A DNA stretch of 64,000 bases from Gamarada debralockiae (taxonomy: Eukaryota; Ascomycota; Leotiomycetes; Helotiales; Hyphodiscaceae): contig NXFV01001358.1 of the NCBI GenBank assembly GCA_002803225.1, forward strand, positions 22,279 through 86,278, given 5' to 3'. Below, in pieces: positions 47,401 to 59,085 of this stretch; the first letter of the stretch is position 1; every line of letters begins with the position of its first letter. The notes under the pieces were generated by a model. The model was not told the origin of the DNA. It did not search any database and saw only the letters and a list, made by a program, of their open reading frames with translations. Made by a program: the position numbers and the translations under genes.

Positions 47401-47979
47401 CTGTGCTCCAACCGACAACATTTCGTTGTGAGGTCCGAACAACTTTATCATGTATTTGCCAGCCATTCCCTCAATCCCCCGCGGCTCTTTGTATATGATC
47501 GGTAGGAGTCGCTGATGTCCGAAATGCTTGTGCAGCATATGGTCGTCGAATACGGGAACGCAGTACATCCATTGCTTCTCGCAGAACTTTTGAAGAAAGG
47601 TTGGATCGTCTTCGACTACTGGAAAGCCTCTGGGAGGGTGGTCTGCATCGAAAGGTAGGCGCTGGTCGGAAAGCTCCTCGTAGCGGGCAAAGTGCTCGAC
47701 GAGGACCCCTTGTCCAATGCGCAGAAGGATACAGAAGATCGCAGTGTGCTCGCGCAGTATAAGTTCGGCATCGATCGGTGGATAGTGAGGGTGAAAGAGT
47801 TCTGTGAGGAGGTTTCTCAAGTTCTTGCAGTTATTAGCTCCCCAATATGTCTTGAGATCCTCCAATGGCATGAAATACGCCTTCTCATCCGTTGTCATAT
47901 TGGCCACCACTTCCACCCATGATTCCGTCTCCCACCGGAAAAACTCTTTGAGCGCGACATGTTGGCGAGGCTGTGACAT
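44428..47979 (-). CDS. Protein kinase-vWFA fusion protein
   Basis: Six exons on the minus strand: 47398-47979, 47038-47348, 46822-46991, 45215-46761, 44663-45156 and 44428-44611 (1,095 residues). Residues 1-165 are a globular, aromatic-rich domain I do not recognise. A Ser/Thr-kinase domain follows (about 170-460) with the likely ATP Lys in FILKRY, catalytic HRDVTPEN (300-307), DFG (327-329) and APE (349-351, GAPECY). A long disordered Ser/Pro linker (about 470-850) follows. A von Willebrand A domain starts at 871 with a complete MIDAS DxSxS (Asp875, Ser877, Ser879; DDSNS) and has T-x-I-A-Y in TNIAYRLD. The C-tail is Ser-rich. It is probably cytosolic, since there is no signal peptide or membrane segment. 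Function is unknown; signalling through metal-dependent ligand binding is an inference. Confidence 0.9.
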
Positions 47980-49389
47980 TTCGGCGGTCCTTGACCGAGG
48001 AAGGCTGTACGCGGGTGGGCTCTATCTACCACTGGTGAGGAATCGCAAAGCGCGTTGGCTCAAGACATGATTGATACTTAACAGAACGGTGGAGATGAAA
48101 ATAGGGGCTCAGCATTGTAACAAAAAAGAAACGGCCGAAAAGTAAAGTTGCCTCAGCTTATGGCCCATCGGTCTAGCCCTGTTCCTCCCACTGGACAGTG
48201 GGGTGCGGGCCCATACCACCTACCTAATTCGAGAGAGCCCCGCGTCCCAGAACTGACAGGCTCGGGGTTCAATTGGGAGGGGGACAAAATAAGGTTAGGC
48301 AGATCAGTACCGTGTTTGGCCATTGGCTTCACCTGGCGAGTTTGGCGGGGCTTTATCGGAGAGAATTGCTCGTTGCTTGCAAGTCTTGTTTCGCGTGGCT
48401 TGCTTGTGCATGCAGCACTGGGCCGTGTCCCAATAGTGTCCTGTCCATGGGCGGAGTCCTTTCCACGTGGAAAAGGTGGGAGGTTGGGATGTCGTTGAAG
48501 CGAAGCGAATCTTGTTCGGGTATCTGAGCACATGGGACTTTTCGGCTCTTTGATTCGCGAGAATGGCCCCCTGTTTTGATTGGCCACGGTAACGTCCTGG
48601 CACGTGCGAAAGGGGTAAATTTCAAGATGGGGAACTTCCCGACGGCTTTTCTTTCTTCGAAATTATTTCCAGAATCATTCTCGGACAATCTATCGAATAT
48701 TAGTGCATCGGATCTACCATTCTCCGCTGTCGTGCTTCTAGTAACAATCGCGAGTGGTCGGAAGGAATGCGTCATGCGAGTCAACATGGCTGATGGCACA
48801 GACATTGACACACAGACTGGACCCAAAAGGATCATAGATCTGCAAAAGACGACATCTTAATGATCCTTCACCGAATCCTTGCACAATACAAAGTAGTTGA
48901 CAACATGTCATCGAAAAGTAAATAAAATCCTCGAGGTTACCGGTACGCCGGATGCCGGTATGGAAAGACCTTACAAGTTGGTCGCGAGGCCAGCAAGGCT
49001 GGCTCGGCCGGTAACCATCCGTACCATTGAGGCTAAGATTCTGGAGGTCTGAAGGTCACATCCAGGGATTCTTGCAAGACAGGAAATCGAGCAAACGAAG
49101 ACGAATGCGCGAAAGTTGATGAAAGAGGCACTTATACCAATAATGCTTTTGTTTCGTTATGGCACGACATGGCCGAGAGACTGAAGTCAGCCTCGTGGGA
49201 GGCGTGGCTGAGATGTCCGACGAATGCGGCTGCAGAGCGGTTGTGCGACGTGAGCAACGGATGTCTCAAGAGATCTGAAATGTCGTTGCCTTTGCCCAAC
49301 AACTTGACATTTCACCGACGGCCCTCCAGTGATCCATCTATAATTCGTCCACGCTCAAAGACAATCGTTTTCAACTATGCTCGCACAAA
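47980..49389. other. Intergenic, no gene seen
   Basis: This is the upstream region of the kinase-vWFA gene. It contains overlapping ORFs on both strands around 48150-48860 that lack motifs. Two CACGTG-type boxes occur (near 48474 and 48600). Confidence 0.45.
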
Positions 49390-51190
49390 TAGCGCTATGC
49401 CCCGCTTCCCTGGGAAACCAAGCCCAACACAATCCGCCTCATCGGCCTCTTGCCAGGATCAAGCGATAAGCAGATCGTGTGCATTATCAGCGAAGCTTCC
49501 GCCAGCGACAAGCCGGAGTACGAAGCTCTCTCATACTGCTGGGGAAATGTCGACGTGCAAGAACCCCTCGTTATCAGAGATCCGCAAGGCATCGAGTTTA
49601 GCCTTGCCGTGAAGACCAATCTCTTCACAGCCTTGCGCTAACTCCGCGATCCCCAGTACCCCAAACATCTATGGGCAGATACAATCTGTATCAATCAGTC
49701 AGATTACGCATAGCGAAGCCGCCAAGTCCTACTTATACGTCAAATATACAATGGGGCGGAGGAGACGCAGATTTGGCTTAGACCGGAAAACGAGAATACT
49801 TGGAAGGCGTTCTTTGTGATGCGGAAACTCGTGTCTGCGAAGAGTGCCCAGGCAGCGGAGAAGGACAATCGGTTCTATTATGAGATGGGTGCCAAAGGAC
49901 AAACTGAGCGTGCGCTGCCATATCCTCTGAACCCATCATTCAAGGCTTTTTCAGAGCTGCTGGAGCGGGAATGGTTCACCAGGCTTGGATTATCAAAGAA
50001 GTTGCTGTTTCAAGAGTAGTCAGCATGAGGTGTGGTTGGTGGTGGATCTTGTGGGACGATTTCACCACCGCCGTTGACTATGCGACCACGATCATCATCC
50101 CAGAAATCTGGGCCAACACAACTAATTGCCAGCGGATCGTCCAACTCGAAGCCGCTCGTGGATCCGTGTTGAAGAAGTACAAGCAACCGCTCTTATCTCT
50201 GAGGGACATGATCTATTCCTCCTTGGGATATCACACGGGTCCGAACCGGACGCACTTTGGATTCATCTAGACTATATTGACTGCAAAGAAGTCTACCAAA
50301 GATTATTGGATATTTTGAGCGTGCCTCGAGTTTCCAAGCCCTCTGGGGCCGACCAATTTCCCTCATGGGTTGCTGATTGGTGCGTCTCGGACTTCGCTCA
50401 GACTTTCCGATTCATGATGCACTCTGAGAAATATTTTCTCGACTCCGAAGCCACGCCAAAAGGTCTTGGATTTAACCAACATTTCCAGGATGACCATTCT
50501 ATTGTCGGACTCGAGGGCCATGTGGTGGATGAGGTTATCTATGTTGGGGACCTGCACAGCCATCAAGTCGAAGGCGAGGTGGCCTGGCTGCAGAGAAACG
50601 GCAGAACTGCCAGAGAGCTGAATGGCTGGGAGAAAATCTGCAAGGCTCGTTCAGGCTCTAAGTATGTACCTGAGAACAGGGGAAGACATTCTCGACGCAT
50701 ATTGGCAGACGCTGTGTGCAGGACGGAAGCCGAAAGCTTTGACGCCACGAAAGACGAATAATTAGCTTGGGACAAATTCGTTCACAAAACCTCCAACTTC
50801 GTGCCCACGTCGAAATCCTTGAAATGGACCCACAGCCTATTGTCCTTCCCAATAATGGCAGCTACTGGCTTGGCAATGGTCACATCAGGAAAGTCAGCAA
50901 AAGAGATCTTGAGCTTTCGTTCCAAGATGACGGTTGCGATATAACAGAGAATAGTGAGGACTAAGGAAGGTCTCATTGGACTGGCACCGGAGCTTGCGCT
51001 GAAAGGCGACTTCGTCTGTCTTTTCAAGGGTGGGAATGGTACCACTTGTGACGAGAAAGGTTGATTCTAGATGGATGTTGATTGGAGGTAGCTATATCCA
51101 CGGAATCATGCATGGAGAGGCCTTCAAGGAAGCGAAGCGCAAAACAATGTGGATTCAGAGAGGAGGTGACGATGTATATCGAACTGTCAG
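49390..51190 (+). pseudogene. HET-domain protein, decayed
   Basis: The HET (heterokaryon-incompatibility) core motifs are present in order: YEALSYCWG (49520), LWADTICINQ (near 49672, after a stop), an IYNGAEETQIWL block (49750) and LEREWFTRL (49965). The usual WVVQEV that follows is out of frame. The C-terminal half reads in another frame (50126-50761) with PSWVADW and VDEVIYVG, and then KGLIGLAPELALKGDFVCLFKGG (near 50965-51030) and a relic of the YIHGIMHGEAF-type end (51100). At least five stops or shifts separate these. HET proteins trigger cell death on fusion of unlike hyphae; this copy cannot make a full protein. Confidence 0.88.
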
Positions 51191-51697
51191 CCACTTCATA
51201 CTTGAGTGAGTTAACTTCCTGCTTAATTCAATGTCAAGTTTTGCAGTAGTGTTGGCGAGGCTCAGAGCTTTCACAGCTTAAGACATGTCAGCTTCCAACC
51301 ACCTATCGCTGAAGTCAGGCGGACCGGAACCCAATCCTGCCGTTTGGCCAACGCCAGTTTGTGCGATTGTGCTAAGCAGCTCTTCGATGAATGGTATTCA
51401 GTGAGGCGAATTCGAATTTCTCTTCCCCGCAATTGCAATAATTTCGGGTTACTGTTGCAGGGTCGAAAAGAATGTATTGCTGATGAAGTGTGAACTGCCT
51501 GAAGAAAGAAGAGCTAGCTAGGTGCGGAGAGCGATATTTAAGGTCGTCTAGAGGCCACGTGTCTGGAATCACGTGACATCAACACGGTGGACAATTCAAA
51601 TCTCTATATTTTTAGGCAGGACTGGGAGTCTTAAGAAGCATAAGTACACTGCTAACTCCTACATCCGCGTTCTCGAGGATTAATTGCCTAGGATTTG
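51191..51697. other. Spacer, no gene seen
   Basis: This stretch lies between the HET relic and a tandem-repeat array. Two CACGTG boxes are 14 bases apart near 51557 and 51571. No motif-bearing frame. Confidence 0.4.
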
Positions 51698-51791
51698 GGG
51701 ACCGGGCATGATGTTTAATTTGGGAACCGGGCATGATGTTTAATTTGGGAATCGGGCATGATGTTTAATTTGGGAACCGGGCATGATGTTT
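51698..51791. repeat. 25-bp tandem repeat, about 3.8 copies
   Basis: Four units start GGGAnCCGGGCATGATG or a one-base variant and continue TTTAATTT. Unit 1 is 24 bases; units 2 and 3 are 25; unit 4 is cut after ATGATGTTT and runs straight into transposase-like coding sequence. Differences between units are single bases. Confidence 0.9.
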
Positions 51792-52130
51792 ATACAAGAC
51801 AACGCTCTAATACACTTCGCGAATAAGACAAAGTAATAGTAGGGATATGAGCATATAGTTGATAGATTGGCCTCCCTACTCCCTTGATCTGAACCTTATT
51901 AAGCACGTCTAGTGGCACCTTAAAGCAAAGGTCTGGAAATCCACCCGGAATTCAAGGACTCAGGGACTGGGAAAGAGGCCAAAGAAGCCTTGGAAAAGGG
52001 CTTTAAATGACGCTTGGGAGTTAATAGACGAAACTATAATTGAGGCATGCTTGGAGGGTATGTGTAGGAGAGAGATGCTGTTATTGCGCATCTAAGTTCT
52101 GATGGGCTAATTCTTGGCATTCTAAAAGAT
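51785..52130 (+). mobile_element. Tc1/mariner transposase 3' fragment
   Basis: Translated pieces match the C-terminal catalytic part of Tc1/mariner transposases: MMFIQDNALIHFANK (second-Asp region, near 51785-51825), then after stops and shifts DRLASLL and a relic of the PPYSPDLNPIEHVW block near 51875-51910, then WHLKAKVW (51912), HPEFKDSGTGKEAKEALEKGFK (51940-52005) and CLEGMCRREMLLLRI-like sequence (52050). The first catalytic Asp and the DNA-binding domain are missing, and a 25-base tandem repeat sits where upstream coding should be. Several stops make it inactive. Confidence 0.8.
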
Positions 52131-52656
52131 ACTGTAATTCAAAGGCTATTCTGTGAGTTTTGGACTAGGCTAATTTGTGGCACATTTTTAATTGTTATTG
52201 GAGTGCGCAGGGTAAAAGGTCGGTTTTGGTGATCCCGGATTCACAATCGCTAGTACTGTACACCTCTTTCGTTCCCTTAATAGCTTTAAATTGGCCCAGG
52301 AATCTTGTCCATCTTCGAGCTAATTATCAATTCTCCTAGCAAAAATACATTTCATTCCGGATAGAATTTATATTTAGTGATCATCTGTTGTGTGGCCCGA
52401 CGATTGGTAGGCCTTTCAAACCATGATTCAAGTGACCTCTTCCTTTACTTCATCCTCACTAATACTCACCTATTTTACGCCTTGGCGCCGCCAATCAGAA
52501 GCTTCGACCTAAGCGAGCCTGGCTACGAAAGGCCCGCCCAAACCCTTTTACCTTCTACAACCTAGACTCTTCATAGCGATACAGTCATTTCAGCCAAGTG
52601 TGTCCCCTCGTGAGACCCTTATTGGCTCGAGCCGTCGCAAGGGGAGTGTTTTCTAA

Positions 52657-52740
52657 AAAAAAATAAAAAATAAAAAAATAAAAAATATGTTAATTAAATT
52701 TATATTCTTTTTATATTAAAATAATAAAATTATACCATAA
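52657..52740. repeat. AT-only tract
   Basis: Almost pure A/T from the AAAAAATAAAAAATAAAA run onward, next to a LINE fragment. It may be the remnant of a poly-A tail or a low-complexity expansion. Confidence 0.6.
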
Positions 52741-53125
52741 TGCCGTTTCAAGGTGTTTTCGGTTGTCGAACCAGCAGTCCTCGTCGCTGTCTTATGCGGC
52801 CTCGGCACCAGCCTAAATCGCGTGGTCGACGCTCGCTTGACGCCGAAGCGCTGACATCCTTTTCCTACAACCACCTAGGTATTGCTGGTCTTTCAGCACG
52901 ATCCACGGGTTGCGCCCTGACAGTGGGTTGCCAAGGAGAAAGTTGAGAAGGTTCGCATTGTTAAGACAGGCAGGAGATAAGCGCAATGGGCCTCAATGAC
53001 CTCGGGGAGGTCCCATCTTTCTTTCCCACCTTGGGAATCATAGATACTTCCGCGCACCGCCAGGGTTTTGGGAAGTAGCCAATCTCCAGGCATTTGTTAA
53101 ACAGCGCGTGCAGATAGTGTCACCA
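52741..53125 (-). mobile_element. LINE (Tad/I-like) reverse-transcriptase fragment
   Basis: On the minus strand from about 53112 a frame reads LHALFNKCLEIGYFPKPW, then CAEVSMIPKVGKKD and SLRPIALISCLS, ending in TAA near 52962. This is the conserved start of the LINE reverse-transcriptase domain (W-x-A-x-x-x-x-I-PK-GK-D...-RPI-L). A shifted GKG block near 52880 may continue it. The rest of the element is absent here. The A/T-only tract lies at the end where the downstream part would be on this strand, so it does not clearly mark the 3' tail. Confidence 0.75.
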
Positions 53126-53253
53126 GTAATTGTTGGGCTACGTTGAAACTTGGAGATGTATTGTGTAAAGGAGATAGCTAGCTACTTTGGCAGATGGAGG
53201 ATTGAAGGCAAATCCTACTGCTCATCTGACTCACCCCACGAATACTGGTAAGT

Positions 53254-54377
53254 CTACGTTTCAGGATGATCGATTCGGATAACAACCTTGGAGAAATGGT
53301 TCTTCTCCTCGAGGCGCCTGTATGCATCCTTCGCCTCGGCCAGCTCGAACACTACGTCGTCCACTGCGGGCGTGATTCCCTTTTCGTCGATGAAGCGTAC
53401 CAGTTCTTTAAACTGACTCCGGCTCCCTCCGACTATTCCGCGGACTATACAGGTATGCAGCAGAGCCGCAAACAAAGGAACCGGCTCGGCGTCTCCCCCA
53501 ACCATGCCCATTACTAAGACGATCCCATCTACCCGGACGGCTGCTAGAGACTGGGCGAGTGTTTCGTTGCCTGCAATGTCGACGACGATATCGAAACCTC
53601 TCTTATCTGGGGTTATATTTCGAGCCTCCTGGGCCCACTTGTCGGGGTTCGAGCGGTAGTTGACAGTGTGGGTTGCGCCTAGCGTCTTGAGGCGAACTGC
53701 TTTATCATCTGTCGAAGTAGTGGCTACGACAGTAGCACCAACTGCTGCTGCTACCTGCAACGTGGCGATGCTCACGCCACCTGTGCCCTGGATGAGGACC
53801 CAGGTACCCGGCCCAGCTTCTTTCCCCTTGATACCGAAGAGTGAGTTCCATGCCGTCGTCCAAGTGCACGTCAGTGTTGCTGCCGGCAACCACCCCAGCG
53901 ACCTAGGCGCGTGGACGAGGGCCGTTTCCGGAAAGACGCCTTTAGATCGCAGCGTTCCATCGGTTCCTTGTCCAAGCATAGAAGGTACATCTGCGACACC
54001 TGCGAACGCATCGTCACCGCTGGAGCCAACAAGCCTCGGAGCGAAGTAGGTGACAACACGGTCTTCGACACTGAAATCCTTGACCGCCGAACCAACCGCC
54101 TCGACGACACCCGCGCCATCGCATCCGGGGACGACGGGAACAGTGATCGGTCCATTTATGCCCTGCGACGAATTAGCAATAACCAAATACACTAGACCGC
54201 GTGAGAGCTTACCCCTCTGGCAATGACGAGCTCGCGGTAGTTGAGGCTAGCAGAATGCATCTTGACTAGGACCTCGTTTGGGCCTAAGTCGTCAGACGAT
54301 GGAACTTTGACGTTCTGTTCATATTTGAGCGAGACTTCAAAGCCTTCCTGGCCGGTTAAGACCCAGCTCCTGGACAT
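53254..54377 (-). CDS. Zinc-type alcohol dehydrogenase-like MDR protein
   Basis: Two exons on the minus strand: 54213-54377 and 53254-54162 (357 residues). The ORF runs on upstream, but only the ATG at 54377 precedes a standard MDR start. The GroES-like N-domain has SLNYREL and GCDGAGVVEAVGS. The Rossmann domain has IQGTGGVSIATLQVAAAVGA and the strand-D acceptor region TSTDDKAVRLKTLGA, with FDIVVDIAGNETLAQSL behind it. No Cys/His zinc ligand set is evident, so it is probably a zinc-free NADP-dependent reductase of the quinone-oxidoreductase/YhdH-like group. The substrate is unknown. Its start faces that of a regulator-like gene 680 bases away, so the two may share a promoter region. Confidence 0.9.
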
Positions 54378-55057
54378 AGTTTTAGTCGAGTTGGATTTAG
54401 TTGAGTTGGATAACAATGGGTTACGGTGTATGCAGTTGAGAAGTTTGCAATGCTGCAACGTAACTTTTGAGAATCGAAAGGACGTTGTACCTCGCTCAGT
54501 AGTTATATAGCTTTCGTGTGAAATAGATTGGTGAAAAAAAGTGACTCTCTGCTAGATTACCTATCTTCAACTACATATTGTGACGGCCGAATCCACACGA
54601 GTCTGCGGCCAGAACTGACTCGTGAGTCGTGACAACCCAGCGAATGCAGCTACCGCCGACTGGAGGCTCCTTGCTATTCAGGTTATCTTTGAGGATTCAT
54701 TGGTTAAAGCTGGAGGCGCAGTCAGTATTGTGCCCAAATAGGAAAATGAGATTTGGATAGCATCAACAGACGACCTCTGGGAAAGTCTTGTCTTGTAAGT
54801 ATCATGCCATCCGCATCAAGTCAAGACTATCAACGGCCTAGCTGATGTGGGTCTGTTCCATTTTCGTCTCGCTAACTGGTTGGTTGAACACGTAATCCGA
54901 AGACCTTATTGGATTATCTCTTTTTCCTTTTTGGGCCAAGTTCGTGCAGATCTTGTCTCCATTGTCAACTTCACTTCTCAGATTCCTAAATGGCTGAATT
55001 CCCACTCCTTGACTCCCTAAAACTGTTTTCCCTAAAGTAGATGGTTGTGATAGTACA

Positions 55058-56456
55058 ATGGAACCGACAAACTTTACGTTCGTAAATACGACGGGTGCGC
55101 CGGGCTTATCTCGCCAGGCAGCGAAGCTGATGAGGGGCCATGTTACCAGGACCAACTTTACGAAGAGGCGCCAGCGGAAAGTCGAGGGTCCGCATGCCAG
55201 GACGACCGAGATAGAGTCGAAACCGAACAGAGCCGAGGCCGGTGTGAAAACTCAAAGACAATCCATGGAGAGCATACCCAGGGAAGTGAACCTGGCCCTT
55301 TCCTTGCCGCTCCCGACAACTGGTTCAGATCCATATTACGGTGTCGAGCTGCGTACGTGTGCCGGGGGCCCATCATGGCTAGTGTTATCGCTAACTGGAA
55401 ACAGTATCTAAGTACTGGTCACTCGCCTTCCTCGACGACAGAGGCTATCCGAGAAACCGGAGTGAAGTAGCCTGGTTTGGCCTCTTCATCTCTGAGCCAG
55501 CCCTTATCGAAGCCTCTATGGCGATATGTGAACGATACTGGTCCCCAGATGCATTGTGCAAATGGAGGGCTGAGATTCACTGGAGCACAGCTTTCAACAT
55601 CGTCATCGAACGCATTCAGTCTAGACAAGTTCAAACGGATGGCGTTCTCGGAGCAGTGCTTACCATGGCATTCGGAGAGCGCTTAGCTGGCAACGATCCG
55701 GCCTGGAACATTCATATCGATGGTCTAGCGCAGATAATCAAAGATAGACACGCTCGAGGCATATTTGTCTTACCGCCGTGGTTCTCCAGTCTCCTAGTCT
55801 TGTCCGTAAGTCCCTCATGCTCCGGGCGACGTAGCTGACAGTTAAGTGACTCGATAAACGAGATCTTTGGCTTTCCACGACTGTACCATAGGGAGATACT
55901 CGACGTGTTGGGCAGCCATGGTGGTCCAACACTCTCCAAAGTAGCGGCGATAATTGGTAGACTGGTCCAGTGGCGCAACTCTATAGATCCACATCGCAAG
56001 TACCAGCTGGGCCCCAACTCCATGACTAAAGAAATTGAAGAACTGTTGGCCAGATTGCATTGCGAAGCGCGAGCTCTTCGGGTCGAAGAGGACCCGTACG
56101 TTCAAACCACCTCCCGAGCCATCGAATTAGTACTCTATCTTTCCTGGCCTCCGCAAACTCGTGTCGATCTCACACTTCTTGCAAGCGAATTGAAGGAAGG
56201 GCTTTCCCAGTTGCAGATCAGATCATGTGCGTACATGGATTTGACGTCATGCCATCTTATGATCGGGGCCATTTCTGCAGATAAGGGCACACAAACGAGG
56301 GCGTGGTTTGTGGCAAAAATGAGGAGGGTGGTCCTGGCGATGCGAATGCGTGAATGTGGCGAAAAGCTGAGAATTTTTGAGAGAGCTTTCATATCCGACA
56401 CGAGCCTAAGACCGCTGCTTAAGGCCCTGTGGGAAGAAATCAATAATGAAGAATAG
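55058..56456 (+). CDS. Regulator-like protein without zinc cluster
   Basis: Exon 1 is 55058-55352 (GTACGT donor), exon 2 starts at 55405, and a last exon ends at 56456. The intron after exon 2 (from 55806, GTAAGT) ends either at 55841, only 36 nt long, or at 55862, 57 nt. The first option keeps DSINEIFGFPRLYHREI, the block usually conserved, but is very short. The N-terminus has FTFVNTTG, then AKLMRGHVTRTNFTKRRQR, the signature of a large fungal family annotated as regulator or tachykinin-family protein. The body is helical, like the fungal transcription-factor domain, but no Zn2Cys6 motif exists. The basic motif suggests nuclear localisation. About 440-450 residues. No target can be inferred. 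Confidence 0.75.
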
Positions 56457-56667
56457 CCAGCTTAAGTGTCGGTAATTATCCGTATTCGAGCTCCACAGAA
56501 TCCATCCCAGGTACGATGGAGGTCGTAGCTTGTCAAATCAGACGATATTATGAGGCAAAATCATGTATGTATTGGTATCTAAGGAGGGAAGAATCGTGGG
56601 GTTGCCAGAATCCGATATACATGTAAACAACTGTCACCATAGCAACTGGCAACAGCATAGGTTTCAT

Positions 56668-57301
56668 CTGACAGTTGAAGAGTCTACAGTTGGATTACAT
56701 CGACCTGCTGCAAATTCACCGGTTTGATCCAAGAACACCGGTGAAGGAGACTATGAAGACTTTAGATGATATTGTGGAGAGTGGGAAGATGCGCTACATT
56801 GAAGCAAGTTCCATGTGGACTCATCAATTGCAGTATACTGATCGCATGAATGGCGGGGCGGAGTTCGCCAGCATCAAAACTTGCATAATGCTACGTATTC
56901 AGAGGAGAAAGAGATGATTCCTTCGCCGCAGAAGTTTGGCATCGGGATAATTGCTTGGAGCCCCGTGGCTATCAGATATTTGACGATGCCGCGTGACAAA
57001 GTCAAGGAGAGTGAGCGGGTAATTCGATAAATTGGACTTTTATGGGCAATGAGCACACGGCAGCGGATAAGAAGATTACCATAACGGTTGAGGAGATTGC
57101 AAAGAAGAGGGGACGACCATGGCGATTGTGGCTATTGAGTGGAGTTTGAGCAAGCCTTTCATGACTGCCCCTATTTTTGGAATGAGCAAGCTTGAGCGAG
57201 TTGATGAAGTTGTGCAGGCCGTGAACTTTGAGTTGGCAAAAGAGGAGGTGGAAAGCATTGGCGAGCTCTACGAGTCGAAGAAGACAATGGGATTCTCCTA
57301 G
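56668..57301 (+). pseudogene. Aldo-keto reductase, decayed
   Basis: A frame from about 56668 reads LQLDYIDLLQIHRFDPRTPVKETM, EALDDIVESGK-like (here TLDDIVESGKMRYIEASSMW), the NADPH-binding and catalytic middle of yeast-type aldo-keto reductases. After a shift near 56850 an EKEMIPSPQKFGIGIIAWSPVA block follows (56905-56970). After a lost segment and further shifts a clean C-terminus begins near 57117: VAIEWSLSKPFMTAPIFGMSK and ELYESKKTMGFS to 57301. The N-terminal third with the catalytic Tyr is missing. Dead gene, but the C-terminal 60 codons are intact. Confidence 0.85.
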
Positions 57302-57622
57302 TTAGAGTTAGGATGCAGCAGGGCAAACGATGAAAGACAAGAACTACTTCGTGAGCTGAAAATGGAATGCTCAAGTCAAACAAAAGATTAAGCGAGAACG
57401 TGGATTGAAGGTGGGATATCCAATTCAAGTGCCCATGAGCAAAAATTGAATCGTTCAATTTGTTTGAGCGATTGATAACTCGTTTTGAGCGTCCGTCATG
57501 TGATTCTCTTCAAACGCCTCGCTGAAAAGTCCGAAATCCCAAAACCCAGATCAAGAAACACGTTTTGTCTTAAAGCACACCGGATATACTCCCAAAGTTA
57601 CGCTTTCATCCCATCTTCCCTC

Positions 57623-57895
57623 CTAAGACGAGCGCTTCTTCCCCATGATACTCCGAACCTTTTCCTTTAAAGCGCGTCCCAATTTCGAAGAACCAGAAGA
57701 TATACTGCTGCTCACGCTGTACGTGCGATATTGGTGGTAATATGTCTCATCCAGGTTAGGATTGGAACAGTCTTCGATAATTGGCGTGGTCCGGGGAGAG
57801 GAATATGAGTATGATCTCAAGCCCATACTCATCGAGATGTACTCCGCTGTTGTGTTTTGCGGGAGCACAATGGCAAATGCCGACATCGCCGACAT
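57623..57895 (-). CDS. Small Ser/Tyr-rich protein, unknown
   Basis: A 90-residue frame starts at the ATG at 57895 and ends KKRSS. The open frame continues upstream without a convincing start. It has a short hydrophobic N-terminus (FAIVLPQN), two SYSYSS/TYSVSSSISS stretches and a basic end (RALKEKVRSIMGKKRSS). Small fungal proteins with a Ser/Tyr-rich middle and basic tail are common and poorly known. There is no signal peptide by eye. Support is only composition and an open frame, so it may not be a gene. Confidence 0.4.
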   Translation of the reverse strand: MSAMSAFAIVLPQNTTAEYISMSMGLRSYSYSSPRTTPIIEDCSNPNLDETYYHQYRTYSVSSSISSGSSKLGRALKEKVRSIMGKKRSS

Positions 57896-59085
57896 GGCGA
57901 AGGACAGAGGTAGTGGAGGACCCGTTTTGAATTTGTGGTGTAGTTTGAGGAGTAACGCTCCGCAGCAGCAAAGGCTGGCAAGAATGTGGATTTTGGGCTG
58001 AAGCTCCGCTGTTGAAGCTGGTTTGGAGAGAGACTGATTCGTGAAATGAATGAAAAACAGTCGTGGAGACTGGCCATTAATATATATGGACGGATCTGAC
58101 GTTGAAACATTTGAGTTTATTTTTAAGATACAATTGATCCTCATTCCTCTTGAGTCGCGAGGCTGAAGCTTTTATCTGACAATCTGACTGGAAGGCTGTG
58201 CCGACAGCCTCGTGCTAGCGACGCGATGGTTCCGACAGTTGCGAGCTTCACCGCCTCATGAATGTTGAGCCTCAGAAGTGTGAAATTAAGTTTGATCACT
58301 TGGAAACAGAGCGATCTACCATGGGCGTGGGTGGAGCGCAATCGTCTGGTCACGTGACTATCGCTAGCGGAAAAATTGTATCGAGGAGTCAAGAAGTTAG
58401 TGAAGCTAACTCATATTAGGGAGATGATTATAGACTTCAGCATCAGAGCTGTGCCTTGACTTCTTACGGGGGAAAGACCTTAGTAAATGGCCTCGAGACA
58501 TTAGATTGAAGCCGAAGGATTGTATTTGAGGATTTGAGGCGAGGGGAAAGGTTCACGGCCGTTTTCGCGATTTTCTTAGGGGAATTCGGCGAGAAACACC
58601 GAAAAAAGGTCCGTGGCGGGTTCATCCGGCCTCGGAACTTGGCTGCAAGAGATGCCTCTAACAACAGTAGAAGGCTCAAGACGGGACTTTAGCTTTACAA
58701 GGTTGATGGAGAATTGCAGAAATGCAACTCTGCAACAAAGATCTTCGTCAACTTTGATGGGGAGGCTTCCTCCGCAGCCGAACTGACTCCTAGATAAAAT
58801 CCCCCGCACGATGCAGTTGGCTCGTGCGCGCTAAGCTCAGCACTACTTGTAGCGTTGACATGTGTCAGTTGGGCGGGAAAAGACTCGATTGATTTCTAAA
58901 AAGGTAGGAGGGGGGACAACCCCTCTTATGCTACAGTAAGACGCAAATACAAGCTATACTCAATACGGTAGGGATCGGTATTCCAACCAACATGGTTAAA
59001 ATCCCCGAGACTCTTCCAAGATCTCTTGTCCCTAAACATTTCTTCCCCCTCCCCCTTCGCTCCAACATAGCGTCCACTTAGCACA
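57896..59085. other. Intergenic, no gene seen
   Basis: One GTCACGTGAC palindrome lies near 58352. Otherwise overlapping ORFs without motifs. The final 150 bases are the leader of the dienelactone hydrolase gene. Confidence 0.45.

Noticed and set aside
48250..48285. tRNA-like GGTTCAATT stretch
   Set aside because: No matching acceptor stem, D-arm or anticodon arm around it.
48150..48860. Long overlapping ORFs on both strands upstream of the kinase gene
   Set aside because: They overlap each other, lack motifs and splice structure, and are most likely chance frames in GC-balanced DNA.
51698..51791. CRISPR-like array
   Set aside because: Units abut without spacers; it is a simple tandem repeat in a eukaryotic genome.
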